Assembly: GCA_024228575.1 (NCBI GenBank)
Contig: JAAETH010000149.1
Coordinates: 1-64,000, forward strand
Origin: Actinomycetes bacterium
Lineage (GTDB): Bacteria; Actinomycetota; Acidimicrobiia; Acidimicrobiales; Poriferisodalaceae
DNA: 64,000 nucleotides
Reading direction: 5' to 3'
Position numbers and translations under genes: made by a program. The notes beneath the pieces were generated by a model that worked only from the letters and a program-made list of their open reading frames with translations, had not been told where the DNA came from and ran no database searches. Below, in pieces: positions 15,680-24,205 of this stretch (positions are counted from its first letter, which is position 1; every line of letters starts with the position of its first letter).

Positions 15680-16639
15680 TCATCTAGTGATCTTCCAGAA
15701 GACTCCGAATGCTCCTATGGCTGCCATCACGAGGGCTCCGGCTGCGACCACCCACACGAGGGTTGAGAGATCGACCGGCTTGATCGTCTCGTAGTTCTCG
15801 AGATTCTGGTCGAACACATCGATCAGCGTCGTGAACGAGGCCATCGACTCGTCGAGCGTCGACAACACCTGGGCTGTGTTCGGGTAGGCACTCAGAAGAT
15901 CCATCATCTCCTCGGTGCTGATCCCGAGACCCTCGGCGAGGCCGGGAATGGTCTTGGTCGTCATCTCTTCACCCATCGCTGCGAGCACCTCGAGGCCAGC
16001 CTGTGCACCGGTGACCGTTTCGGAGGTGTATGCGGGTTTCAGAGCCGAGTTCATGTCGTCGGCGTCGGTCGCCTTGCTCAATAAGTTGACGGACAGGAGG
16101 GTGATCAGAGCGAGCACGCCAACGATCAGCGAGAACATCGACACGAGCCTCACCTTCCCCCGCAGGGCGACGGCGCCGAGCACGAGTGCGATGATCCCGA
16201 GGATGAACAGGCTCCACGGAACCGTCTGGGCAGGCAGGTCACCCGTCGGGATCGAGTCGGCAGACTCGAAGTTCGCTTGCTGGCTCTGGAGAAGCCCGAT
16301 GATGCCGTTGAACTCGGCGCTCAACTGTGGAATCGCTGCCATCCCCTGAGCGGTGGCCGGATACTGTTGTTCGAGGAGCCCGCCGACCTGCTCTGGGCTC
16401 ATGCCCATGCCGATCGCGAGTGCCGGAACGACCTGGTTGCTCAACTCGTCGCCGGCCGCAGCGATACCGTTCACGCCCTCCTGATATGCATCGAGGGTTT
16501 CGGTGTTCATCACCGGCCGAAAGCCGTCGGTCATCTCCTCGAAATCGGTGCCGACCCTGAAGAGGTTCTGTGCCAGAACCAAGATGATGAAGATGGCTCC
16601 CACAAGAACCAGCGTCCCGCCGACGATGAAACGTCGCAT
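15680..16639 (-). CDS. Four-helix membrane protein with an internal duplication, function unknown
   Basis: I do not recognise the family. The 319-residue product has helices at about 5-24, 141-160, 164-187 and 293-313. The two long loops (about 31-140 and 190-292) are homologous: FRPVMNTETLDAYQEGV matches LKPAYTSETVTGAQAGL, and ALAIGMGMSPEQVGGLL matches GLAEGLGISTEEMMDLL. The protein is thus a tandem copy of helix-loop-helix, with both loops probably outside the cell. A GGAGGAAGG site precedes the ATG. It lies 111 bases upstream of the Rrf2 gene on the same strand, so an envelope stress link is possible but unproven. Confidence 0.7.
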   Translation of the reverse strand: MRRFIVGGTLVLVGAIFIILVLAQNLFRVGTDFEEMTDGFRPVMNTETLDAYQEGVNGIAAAGDELSNQVVPALAIGMGMSPEQVGGLLEQQYPATAQGMAAIPQLSAEFNGIIGLLQSQQANFESADSIPTGDLPAQTVPWSLFILGIIALVLGAVALRGKVRLVSMFSLIVGVLALITLLSVNLLSKATDADDMNSALKPAYTSETVTGAQAGLEVLAAMGEEMTTKTIPGLAEGLGISTEEMMDLLSAYPNTAQVLSTLDESMASFTTLIDVFDQNLENYETIKPVDLSTLVWVVAAGALVMAAIGAFGVFWKITR

Positions 16640-16819
16640 TACCTTCCTCCAGATAGGAGGAGCGATCCCTGCGCCGGTCCGGCGGCTTGGTCCGCCCCCA
16701 ATTGCTGTGTCTAGGCTCCGCCGCGTGCAATCGGCGCGCTAGGGCACAATTCCCCATCGTCTGATGTCACCATCAATGGGTTCGAATTGTCGTATGTGCA
16801 CCGTGGTCGCCACCGACGA

Positions 16820-16825
16820 TAGGTT
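16820..16825 (+). promoter_or_regulatory. -10-like hexamer TAGGTT before rarA
   Basis: TAGGTT ends 9 bases before ATG 16835 and no ribosome-binding site is visible. It is a candidate leaderless promoter in the divergent gap. Confidence 0.45.
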
Positions 16826-16834
16826 CACCCGTGG

Positions 16835-18133
16835 ATGAGTGACCTGTTTGCCAGCGCCGCAGCCGATGCTCTCGAGCGCAGAGCCCCGCTCGCTGCGCGG
16901 CTGCGCCCGAGAAACCTCGACGACGTGGTTGGACAGGGTCACCTGTTGGGCGATGGTCGACCATTGCGAGCCCTTATCGAGGCCGACCGCCTCACCTCGA
17001 TAATCCTGTGGGGTCCTCCTGGATGTGGCAAGACAACACTTTCGAGGCTGATCGCCAATCACACGGCGAAACAATTCGAGACCCTGTCTGCGGTTTCGGC
17101 GTCTGTGAAGGATGTCAGGGCGATCATCGCGGCTGCGCGATCAAGATTGGGCCAGCGCGGAGTCGGAACCATCTTGTTTCTCGACGAGGTTCACCGTTTC
17201 AACAAGGGCCAACAAGATGCCCTCTTGCCCTCGGTCGAGGATGGTCTGTTGGTGCTCATCGGGGCTACGACCGAGAACCCCTACTTCGAGGTCAACGCGC
17301 CGCTTCTGAGCCGGTCGAACCTGTTCCGGTTGCGCCAGCTCGACACGGGCGACGTGGTCGCCGTGCTCCGCAAGGGGCTGGTCGTCGAGTCGATGGTGGC
17401 TGTCGAGGACGCGTTGGTTCACATAGCCGAACGTGCTGACGGCGATGCCAGACGTGCGCTGACCGCACTCGAGGTCGCGGCGGTTCTCGCACGCCGGAGC
17501 GGCGGTGCAAAGGTCGATCTGGAACACGCCGAGCTGGCTCTTGATAGTCGGGCCCTGCGTTATGGCAACGACGAACACTACGACGTGGTGTCGGCGTTCA
17601 TCAAGAGCATCAGGGGAAGTGATCCCGATGCGGGCCTCTATTGGCTTGCCCGCATGGTCGAGGCGGGGGAGGACGCCAGGTTCATCGCCAGGCGGCTGGT
17701 GATCCTCGCAAGTGAAGACATCGGAATGGCCGACCCGATGGCCCTTGTCATCGCCAATGCAGCCGCCCATGCGGTCGAGTTCGTCGGGCTTCCCGAGGCC
17801 GGTCACAATCTGGCGCAAGCGGTTGTTCATCTGGCGTCTGCACCGAAGAGCAACCGGTCGGCAAAGGGTTGGTGGGCGGCGATGGCCGACGTGAAGGCGG
17901 GCAGGGGTCGCGAGGTTCCCATCCACCTGCGCGATGCCCACTACAAGGGTGCCAAGTCGCTCGGTCACGGCGATGGGTACAGCTATCCCCACGATCATCT
18001 CGACGGGTTCGTCGATCAGCAGTACCGGCCCGACGACGTCGCTGGCACCGTGTACTACGAGCCGTCCGAGCACGGGTTCGAGGCCGAGGTCGGTCGGCGT
18101 CTCAGAGATCTCGAGGGTCGTGGGCAGGGCTGA
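16835..18133 (+). CDS. rarA: Replication-associated recombination ATPase RarA (MgsA)
   Basis: RarA is an AAA+ ATPase that acts at stalled replication forks. The 432-residue protein has an N-terminal LRPRNLDDVVGQGHLL, Walker A WGPPGCGKTT, Walker B LFLDEVHRFNK, sensor 1 GATTENPYFEVN and a C-terminal tetramerisation domain (SEDIGMADPMAL, WWAAMADVK, YSYPHDH). Only the first ~15 residues vary from the family. Confidence 0.94.
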   Translation: MSDLFASAAADALERRAPLAARLRPRNLDDVVGQGHLLGDGRPLRALIEADRLTSIILWGPPGCGKTTLSRLIANHTAKQFETLSAVSASVKDVRAIIAAARSRLGQRGVGTILFLDEVHRFNKGQQDALLPSVEDGLLVLIGATTENPYFEVNAPLLSRSNLFRLRQLDTGDVVAVLRKGLVVESMVAVEDALVHIAERADGDARRALTALEVAAVLARRSGGAKVDLEHAELALDSRALRYGNDEHYDVVSAFIKSIRGSDPDAGLYWLARMVEAGEDARFIARRLVILASEDIGMADPMALVIANAAAHAVEFVGLPEAGHNLAQAVVHLASAPKSNRSAKGWWAAMADVKAGRGREVPIHLRDAHYKGAKSLGHGDGYSYPHDHLDGFVDQQYRPDDVAGTVYYEPSEHGFEAEVGRRLRDLEGRGQG

Positions 18134-18146
18134 TGTCTTCGGGCGA

Positions 18147-18152
18147 TAGCGT
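18147..18152 (+). promoter_or_regulatory. -10-like hexamer TAGCGT before the DUF948 gene
   Basis: TAGCGT lies 2 bases before ATG 18155 but 8 bases before ATG 18161. The second spacing matches the other leaderless-type promoters here, so 18161 is the better start. Confidence 0.4.
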
Positions 18153-18160
18153 CTATGGCG

Positions 18161-18526
18161 ATGAGCGCAACCGACCTCGCAGCCGTCATCGTCACGATCG
18201 CTGCCATCGCATCGGTGACGGCCCTGCTGATGGTCTTGGTCAGCCTTCAGCGGACTCTGACCGACTTGCGCGAGGCGGCGCGGGCACTGGTGGACGAGGC
18301 GGTTCCCGCGGTGATCGATCTGCGGTCGACCCTAGATCGAGCCGACGACGATCTCGATCGGCTCGACTCGGTACTCAATACGGCTGAAACCTTGTCGAGC
18401 ACGGTCGAGTCGGCCAGCCGTGTCGCCCAGGCGACGGTCACCAACCCGGCGATCAAGGTGAGGGCTGCGGCTTCTGGCGCCAAGGGAGTGGTCAGGGGAC
18501 TGCTCGGGCGGGGGATGAGAACGTGA
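18161..18526 (+). CDS. DUF948-type membrane-anchored coiled-coil protein
   Basis: The 121-residue product has one N-terminal helix (ATDLAAVIVTIAAIASVTALLMVLVSL) and then a heptad-rich helix (DLRSTLDRADDDLDRLDSVL) of the DUF948 kind. Function is unknown, and these proteins are commonly seen next to alaS in actinobacteria. An in-frame ATG at 18155 is the alternative start. The stop overlaps the next gene in GTGA. Confidence 0.7.
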   Translation: MSATDLAAVIVTIAAIASVTALLMVLVSLQRTLTDLREAARALVDEAVPAVIDLRSTLDRADDDLDRLDSVLNTAETLSSTVESASRVAQATVTNPAIKVRAAASGAKGVVRGLLGRGMRT

Positions 18527-18747
18527 TCAAGCGGATGATCTGGATGGGGTTCGGTGCGATCCTGGGTGCGTCGAGCTGGGCCTATGCCAACAAACGTGTC
18601 CGCAGGGTCGTCGACCGATACGCGCCGGCCGAGGTTCGTGACCGGCTTGCAGGCAGGGCCAGGGGTGTCGGCGGCACGGTGAAGTCGGCGTTGGTCGAAG
18701 GTCGAGATGCGATGGCTGCAAAAGAACGCGAGTTGCGAGGCAGCTAG
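18523..18747 (+). CDS. Small membrane-associated protein, function unknown
   Basis: This 74-residue product starts at a GTG overlapping the DUF948 stop. It has a hydrophobic N-terminus (MIWMGFGAILGASSWAYA) followed by a basic amphipathic region. No enzymatic motif is visible. Coupling with the DUF948 gene and position before alaS suggest an accessory pair, but nothing indicates its job. Confidence 0.6.
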   Translation: MIKRMIWMGFGAILGASSWAYANKRVRRVVDRYAPAEVRDRLAGRARGVGGTVKSALVEGRDAMAAKERELRGS

Positions 18748-18822
18748 TCGGAAGCCGACCTGGGCGCCCATCTGGCTGCTACGGCAGCCGATATTGGAGA
18801 CAGGGCGAGATGGGCGGGCCGG

Positions 18823-18828
18823 TAGGAT
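18823..18828 (+). promoter_or_regulatory. -10-like hexamer TAGGAT before alaS
   Basis: TAGGAT ends 8 bases before the alaS ATG at 18837 without a separate ribosome-binding site, giving a probable leaderless transcript. Confidence 0.45.
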
Positions 18829-18836
18829 CGTCGGTT

Positions 18837-21410
18837 ATGAACAGTCACGAACTGCGCACTGCGTTCACCGAGTTCTGGGCCGAGCGCGGCCACCAGATTC
18901 GGCCGTCGGCCAGCCTGATTCCTCACGAGCCGTCGTTGCTGTTCACGGTCGCGGGCATGGTTCCGTTCATGCCCTACTTCCTGGGCGAGGAGGTACCTCC
19001 GGCGCCTCGCGTCACCACTATCCAGAAGTGTGTTCGCGCCGGCGGTAAACACAACGATCTCGACGACATCGGTCGCACCAACCGCCACTGGACCTTCTTC
19101 GAGATGATGGGCAACTTCAGCTTCGGCGACTACTTCAAGCCAGAAGCCATCCCGTGGGCCTGGGAGTTCGTCACCGAGGTCCTGGGACTGGAAGCCGACA
19201 AGCTGTGGATCACCGTCCACGTGTCGGACGATGACGCCGAGGAGATCTGGAAGACCAGCGTCGGCGTCGCGGCCGATCGCATCCAGCGCCTCGACAAGGA
19301 CAACTGGTGGGCCGCCGGCGATACCGGACCCTGCGGTCCGTGCAGTGAGATCTTCTACGACCTCGGTCCAGCACACGGCGACGACGGCGGGCCCGCCCAT
19401 GGTGGTGAGGAGCGATTCGTCGAGATCTGGAACCTCGTGTTCATGCAGTACAACCGCGACGACGCGGGCGAACTGCACGATCTCCCAGCGACCGGCATCG
19501 ACACGGGTGCGGGTCTCGAGCGCATCCTCACCGTCCTCCAGGGTGTCGAGACCGGGTGGGACATCGACACCTTCCAGTCTCTGCTCGCCGAGGCCCAGCG
19601 CATCACCGGTGTCGCCTACGGAGAAGACACCGAACGCGACGTGTCGTTGCGTATCTTCTGCGACCACGCCAGGGCCACCACCTTTCTCATCTCCGACGGT
19701 GTATTCCCGTCGAACGAAGACCGCGGCTACGTTCTTCGGCGCATCATCCGCAGGGCTATCCGTCACGCCTGGGTGTTGGGTGTCGAGACCTCGGTCATGC
19801 CAGAGCTGGTTGGCGCCGTCGTCGACGTCATGGGCGAGGACTATCCCGACATCGTCGCAAACCAGGGCTTCATCACCGATGTTGTCCGTCGCGAGGAAGA
19901 ACGTTTCCGTCGAACCCTCGCCACGGGAAGCGAGATCCTCGACCGAGAACTGGCCGACCTTTCCGAAGGAGGCGCGCTGGACGGTTCCGTCGCTTTCCAG
20001 CTCCATGACACCTACGGCTTCCCGGTCGAGGTCACCGAAGAGATTCTCGGCGAGCGCGGCTTCATGCTCGACCGCGAAGGTTTCGACATCGAGATGGATG
20101 CCCAGCGCGACCGGGCCAGAGCTGCCAGGGCAAAGGGCGGTGGTGCCGATACCGAGGTCTACCGCGACCTGGTCGAGCAGTTCGGTCCGACAGAGTTCGA
20201 GCGTTCCGGCCCGTCGACGACCGGGCGCGTGCTCTCAGTTGTCGATACCGACGACGGCGTCGAGGTCTTCCTCGATCGCACCACCTTCTACGCCGAGGGT
20301 GGAGGCCAGGTCGGCGACACCGGGATCATCACGACCGACTCTGGCATTGCCAGGGTCACCGACACCAACTCCGCTGTTGCCGGATTGACCAGGCACGTGG
20401 CCAACATCGAGTCCGGCTCGATCGGCGCCGGCCAGACCGCGACGACCGATGTCGACTGGGGACGCCGCGCCGCCATCCGGCGAAATCACACCGGCACTCA
20501 CATCCTGCACTGGGCGCTTCGTGAGGTGCTCGGCGATCACGTGAAGCAGGCCGGCTCGCACGTCGACTCCGAGCGGCTGCGTTTCGACTTCAGCCACTTC
20601 GAGGCCCTCACCCCAGACCAGATGGCCAGGATCGAAGACATGACCAACGAGGAGATTCTCGCCAACGGATCGTGCCGCCATTACGAGACGTCGATGGAAC
20701 ATGCTCAGGCAGCCGGGGCCGTCGCCTTCTTTGGCGACAAATACGGCGATACGGTCCGCGTCCTCGAGGCCGGCACTCACAGCATCGAGTTGTGCGGTGG
20801 AACCCATGTGGGTGCCCTCGGCGATATCGGCCACCTGCGCATTGTCTCGGAGTCGAGCATCGGCTCGAACCTGCGCCGAGTCGAAGCCATTACCGGTACC
20901 GCCACCGTCGAGCGTCTGCGTGCAGACGAGGAGCTCATCGGCGAGCTCTCCCAGATGTTGGCGGCCTCACCGGAGGAGCTGATCGATGCTCTGCAACGCC
21001 GCAACGACGAGATCAAGACACTGCAGAAACAGCTGAAGGCCTTGCAGCAAGCCGCCGCCGCCAAGGCAGCAGGCAACCTGACCGAATCGGTCGTCGACGG
21101 GGTGGTCATCGCTCGCCTGGACGGTATCGACCGTGACACCATGCGCGACATGGCCGCGGCGGCTCGCGAAACGGACGGTATCGACGCCGTCATCCTCGCC
21201 GGGGCCGGCGAGAAGGGTGGTGTCACACTGGTGGCAGCGGTCAAGGAGAACGGACGGTTCAGCGCGGTCGATCTGATCGACGACGCGGCCAAGGCGATTC
21301 AGGGCGGGTTCGGCCGCAAGGGCAATCCTTCGCTCATTGTCGCCGGCGGCAAAAACGTCGACGGAATCGACCAGGCTCTCGAGTCGGCGCGGGCCGCAGC
21401 GGGGGTCTGA
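18837..21410 (+). CDS. alaS: Alanine--tRNA ligase
   Basis: AlaRS charges tRNA-Ala and edits mischarged Ser and Gly. The 857-residue product has the catalytic N-terminus (MNSHELRTAFTEFWAERGH, GNFSFGDYFK, GPCGPCSEIFYD), the editing domain with metal ligands in HTGTHILH and ELCGGTH, and a C-terminal coiled-coil/DHHA1 part ending KGGVTLVAAV...RKGNPSLIVAGGK. An upstream in-frame ATG (18810) is less likely because the family starts at MNSHELR. The stop overlaps ruvX by one base. Confidence 0.95.
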   Translation: MNSHELRTAFTEFWAERGHQIRPSASLIPHEPSLLFTVAGMVPFMPYFLGEEVPPAPRVTTIQKCVRAGGKHNDLDDIGRTNRHWTFFEMMGNFSFGDYFKPEAIPWAWEFVTEVLGLEADKLWITVHVSDDDAEEIWKTSVGVAADRIQRLDKDNWWAAGDTGPCGPCSEIFYDLGPAHGDDGGPAHGGEERFVEIWNLVFMQYNRDDAGELHDLPATGIDTGAGLERILTVLQGVETGWDIDTFQSLLAEAQRITGVAYGEDTERDVSLRIFCDHARATTFLISDGVFPSNEDRGYVLRRIIRRAIRHAWVLGVETSVMPELVGAVVDVMGEDYPDIVANQGFITDVVRREEERFRRTLATGSEILDRELADLSEGGALDGSVAFQLHDTYGFPVEVTEEILGERGFMLDREGFDIEMDAQRDRARAARAKGGGADTEVYRDLVEQFGPTEFERSGPSTTGRVLSVVDTDDGVEVFLDRTTFYAEGGGQVGDTGIITTDSGIARVTDTNSAVAGLTRHVANIESGSIGAGQTATTDVDWGRRAAIRRNHTGTHILHWALREVLGDHVKQAGSHVDSERLRFDFSHFEALTPDQMARIEDMTNEEILANGSCRHYETSMEHAQAAGAVAFFGDKYGDTVRVLEAGTHSIELCGGTHVGALGDIGHLRIVSESSIGSNLRRVEAITGTATVERLRADEELIGELSQMLAASPEELIDALQRRNDEIKTLQKQLKALQQAAAAKAAGNLTESVVDGVVIARLDGIDRDTMRDMAAAARETDGIDAVILAGAGEKGGVTLVAAVKENGRFSAVDLIDDAAKAIQGGFGRKGNPSLIVAGGKNVDGIDQALESARAAAGV

Positions 21411-21838
21411 TGGTACGAGCGATCGGCATCGACCTCGGTTCGAAGCGGATCGGTGTTTCGCTGTCGAACACCGAAGGCACGCTTGCCACCCCGTTCGACA
21501 CGGTGGTTCGCACCGGCGACATGGGTCGCGACCACCGCGCCATCAAGGTGTTGGTCGACGAGGCCGAGGCAGAGGTCGTCGTGGTCGGTCTGCCACTGTC
21601 GCTCGACGGGACGGACGGACCCCAGGCGATCAAGTACCGCAAGGAAGCGATCAGGATGGCCAAGGTGGTGGGTGTGCCGGTCGAGGTACACGACGAACGA
21701 TTCACCACGGTCACCGCCGACTCGTACCTGATGGAGGCAGACCTCGACTCGCGCCAACGCCGCAAGGTCATCGACAAGGTCGCCGCCACCGTCATGTTGC
21801 AAGATTGGCTCGACGCCGCTCGAGCTCGACGGACCTGA
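21410..21838 (+). CDS. ruvX: Holliday junction resolvase-like protein RuvX/YqgF
   Basis: The 142-residue RNase H-fold protein shows IGIDLGSKRIGVSLS (first catalytic Asp), VVVVGLPLSLDG, and VHDERFTTVTAD with the conserved ERFTT. YqgF/RuvX proteins take part in rRNA processing and possibly branched-DNA cleavage. The ATG overlaps the alaS TGA, the common actinobacterial arrangement alaS-ruvX-mltG-aroE. Confidence 0.9.
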   Translation: MVRAIGIDLGSKRIGVSLSNTEGTLATPFDTVVRTGDMGRDHRAIKVLVDEAEAEVVVVGLPLSLDGTDGPQAIKYRKEAIRMAKVVGVPVEVHDERFTTVTADSYLMEADLDSRQRRKVIDKVAATVMLQDWLDAARARRT

Positions 21839-21856
21839 CACCGCGGGGACGACTAT

Positions 21857-23032
21857 GTGGGAGACAATGGGACAGTGACGTCGCCGCTACCACCTCAGCC
21901 TGTTGTGCCGCGCCCGCCGGGAAGACCCGACAAGGAACACTGGGAATACGAGGAGGTGTACGTGCGGGGTGACAAGGGCTCGTTCCTGGCGCTGGCCGTC
22001 ATCGCTGGTGTGGTGTTGTTGTTCGTCATGTTCGCCCTCGGCGCCAAGAACTGGATCGACCATCGCATCGACCCTCCCGGCGAGCCCGGAGATTCGGTGA
22101 CCGTCACTCTCGAACGTGGCGATTCGTCGGCCTCGATCGGCTCGCTGCTCGAGGACAACAGCGTCATTGCGAGCGCGACCGTCTACGGGTGGTACATCCG
22201 CCTGAAGGGTGGTGTCGAGTTTCAGGCCGGAGAGTTCGACTTCCAGGAGAACATGTCGATCAGCGAGGTGCTGGCCGTGCTCGAAGACGGGCCGGTGCGA
22301 GTGGCACTTGCGCCAACGCTCAGCGTCACCCTGCCAGAAGGTCTGACCGTCGAACAGATCGCAGATCGCATCGACGACGCCGAAAGCCTGAACTTCGACG
22401 GTAACGACTTCCTCACCCAGCTGCGGCGCGGTCGGTATCGCTCCGACTACGGCCCGCCCCTCGGCGAGCTCGAGCCGACGATGGAGGAGTGGGAGGGGTT
22501 GCTGTTCCCCGACACCTATTCACTGCTCACGGCTTCGACGGCCGACGACCTCATCACGTTGATGGTCGACAACATGAACGCGGTTGGCGACCGACTCGGC
22601 CTCTACCGCTCGGACGATCGCGTCGGCCTTTCCGCCTATGAAACCCTGATCGTGGCGAGCCTCATCGAGAAGGAGGCCAAGGTCGACGAGGATCGTGCCA
22701 AGATCGCCCGTGTCATCTACAACAGGCTCGAGCAGGGCTGGGCCCTCGGAATTGACGCCTCGCTTGTGTACTTCACCGGCGACAGCATTCTGTTGGCTTC
22801 CGAGCTCGAGATGGAGTCGCCCTACAACACCCGCCTCAACAGGGGACTGCCGCCCACCCCGATTGCGGCTCCTGGCGAGAAGTCGATAGAGGCCGCGCTC
22901 AATCCCGAGGATGGCGACTGGATGTGGTACGTGCTCACAAGCACTGACGGGACCCACAGCTTCAGTGTCACCGAGGAGGAGTTCGAGGAGAACAAGGCGA
23001 TCTGTGTGGCCCTCGACCTGGGTTGTGGCTGA
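21857..23032 (+). CDS. mltG: Endolytic murein transglycosylase MltG
   Basis: MltG cuts nascent peptidoglycan strands at the membrane and limits their length. The product (391 residues from GTG 21857, or 385 from GTG 21875) has a cytoplasmic Pro-rich start, a membrane helix at about 42-64, a LysM-like region and the YceG domain with the catalytic Glu of VASLIEKEAKVDEDRAKI. GLPPTPIAAPGEKSIEAALNP is also typical. The start choice is open because both GTGs have purine-rich stretches upstream. The stop overlaps aroE in TGATG. Confidence 0.9.
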   Translation: MGDNGTVTSPLPPQPVVPRPPGRPDKEHWEYEEVYVRGDKGSFLALAVIAGVVLLFVMFALGAKNWIDHRIDPPGEPGDSVTVTLERGDSSASIGSLLEDNSVIASATVYGWYIRLKGGVEFQAGEFDFQENMSISEVLAVLEDGPVRVALAPTLSVTLPEGLTVEQIADRIDDAESLNFDGNDFLTQLRRGRYRSDYGPPLGELEPTMEEWEGLLFPDTYSLLTASTADDLITLMVDNMNAVGDRLGLYRSDDRVGLSAYETLIVASLIEKEAKVDEDRAKIARVIYNRLEQGWALGIDASLVYFTGDSILLASELEMESPYNTRLNRGLPPTPIAAPGEKSIEAALNPEDGDWMWYVLTSTDGTHSFSVTEEEFEENKAICVALDLGCG

Positions 23033-23853
23033 TGTTGCGTCGGGCTCCCAACGGGGCGACCCGTGTGGCGGCCGTCATCGGCAACCCGGTGCGACACTCG
23101 CTGTCACCGGCCCTGCACAACGCGGCATTCGAAGCCGCGGGCCTCGATTGGACCTACGTCGCCCTCGAGTGCGCTGACGGCCGCCGGGCTGTCGAGGCCA
23201 TGCGCACCCTCGGCATCGGGGGAATGTCGGTGACCATGCCCCACAAGCAGGCGGTTGCTGCCAGCGTCGATCGCCGCTCGGCAGCGGTCGAGGCTCTGGG
23301 CGCCGCGAACTGTGTGCGTTGGGACGGCGACCAGCTGGTGGGCGAGAACACCGATGGTGACGGATTTGTCCGTTCGCTCGTCGAGATTGGACTCGATATG
23401 GAGAACCGCCGGTGTGTCATCGTTGGCGCCGGCGGAGCGGCCAGGTCGATCCTGCAAGCACTCGAAACCGTGGGGGCCGCCGACATCGCTGTGGTGAACC
23501 GCACCGAGTCGAGGGCGATCGAGGCGGCGGCCATCGCACCCCTGTGTGCGCGGGTCGGGTCGTTCGACGACATCGCGAGTGCCGACCTAGTGATCAACTC
23601 GACCCCGATCGGCATGGGTGATGACGCCGGCCTGTCGGTGCCGGTCGATCTGATCGGACCAGACCATGTCGTGGCAGACCTGATCTATCACCCCGCCCTC
23701 ACGCCACTATTGGCCGGGGCGGCAAGTCGTGGAGCGAGGACGCTCAACGGCCTCGCCATGTTGGTGCACCAGGCAGCGATCCAGTTCGAACACTGGACGG
23801 GCCAACCCGCTTCGGTGGAGGCAATGTGTGCCGCCGTCGGCCTGACCGACTGA
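23032..23853 (+). CDS. aroE: Shikimate dehydrogenase
   Basis: AroE reduces 3-dehydroshikimate with NADPH. The 273-residue protein has the shikimate site (NPVRHSLSPALHNAAF, MPHK, GENTDGDGF), the glycine-rich NADP loop (VIVGAGGAARSILQAL), NRTESRA and the closing GLAMLVHQAAIQFEHWTG. ATG 23032 overlaps the mltG stop and is preferred over GTG 23023. aroB lies 8 kb away, with pilus genes between. Confidence 0.93.
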   Translation: MLRRAPNGATRVAAVIGNPVRHSLSPALHNAAFEAAGLDWTYVALECADGRRAVEAMRTLGIGGMSVTMPHKQAVAASVDRRSAAVEALGAANCVRWDGDQLVGENTDGDGFVRSLVEIGLDMENRRCVIVGAGGAARSILQALETVGAADIAVVNRTESRAIEAAAIAPLCARVGSFDDIASADLVINSTPIGMGDDAGLSVPVDLIGPDHVVADLIYHPALTPLLAGAASRGARTLNGLAMLVHQAAIQFEHWTGQPASVEAMCAAVGLTD

Positions 23854-23866
23854 TCGGCACTCGCTC

Positions 23867-24175
23867 GTGGAGGGGCCAGCCGGACGCGCTGCAGTGTGCT
23901 TCCAGGTCTTGTTGGCCCTGCTCTCCTCGCCGACGATCCTGGCGGTCGATCCTGGCGGATGGTGGCCGTACGGACCGGCAAAACAAGGCGTCGTGATCGC
24001 CGGATTCCTTGCGATGTTCGCCATGACCTCTCGCCACGGGATCGGCCCCGCGTCGGTATTGGCGCGACGTTCGGCAGCCCGCCTCGGTGCCACCATTGTT
24101 CGTCGCTCGCTTGTGGTTGCCGGCGTTCTGCTCGCCGCAACGTGTGTCTACACGTCCGCTGCTGGGGGCCGTTAA
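23867..24175 (+). CDS. Small hydrophobic protein before the pilus cluster, function unknown
   Basis: The 102-residue product from GTG 23867 has two or three probable membrane segments (CFQVLLALLSSPTILAV, GVVIAGFLAMFAM, SLVVAGVLLAATCVY) separated by an Arg-rich loop. Third-position GC is high, supporting a real gene. No family is recognised. It follows aroE by 13 bases and ends 30 bases before pilT, so it may head the pilus transcript. Confidence 0.55.
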   Translation: MEGPAGRAAVCFQVLLALLSSPTILAVDPGGWWPYGPAKQGVVIAGFLAMFAMTSRHGIGPASVLARRSAARLGATIVRRSLVVAGVLLAATCVYTSAAGGR

Positions 24176-24205
24176 CCCCTCCGCAGCACGGCCGACAGTC
24201 CGGAC

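Noticed and set aside
18744-20006. 420-residue minus-strand open frame
   Set aside because: It is antisense to alaS.
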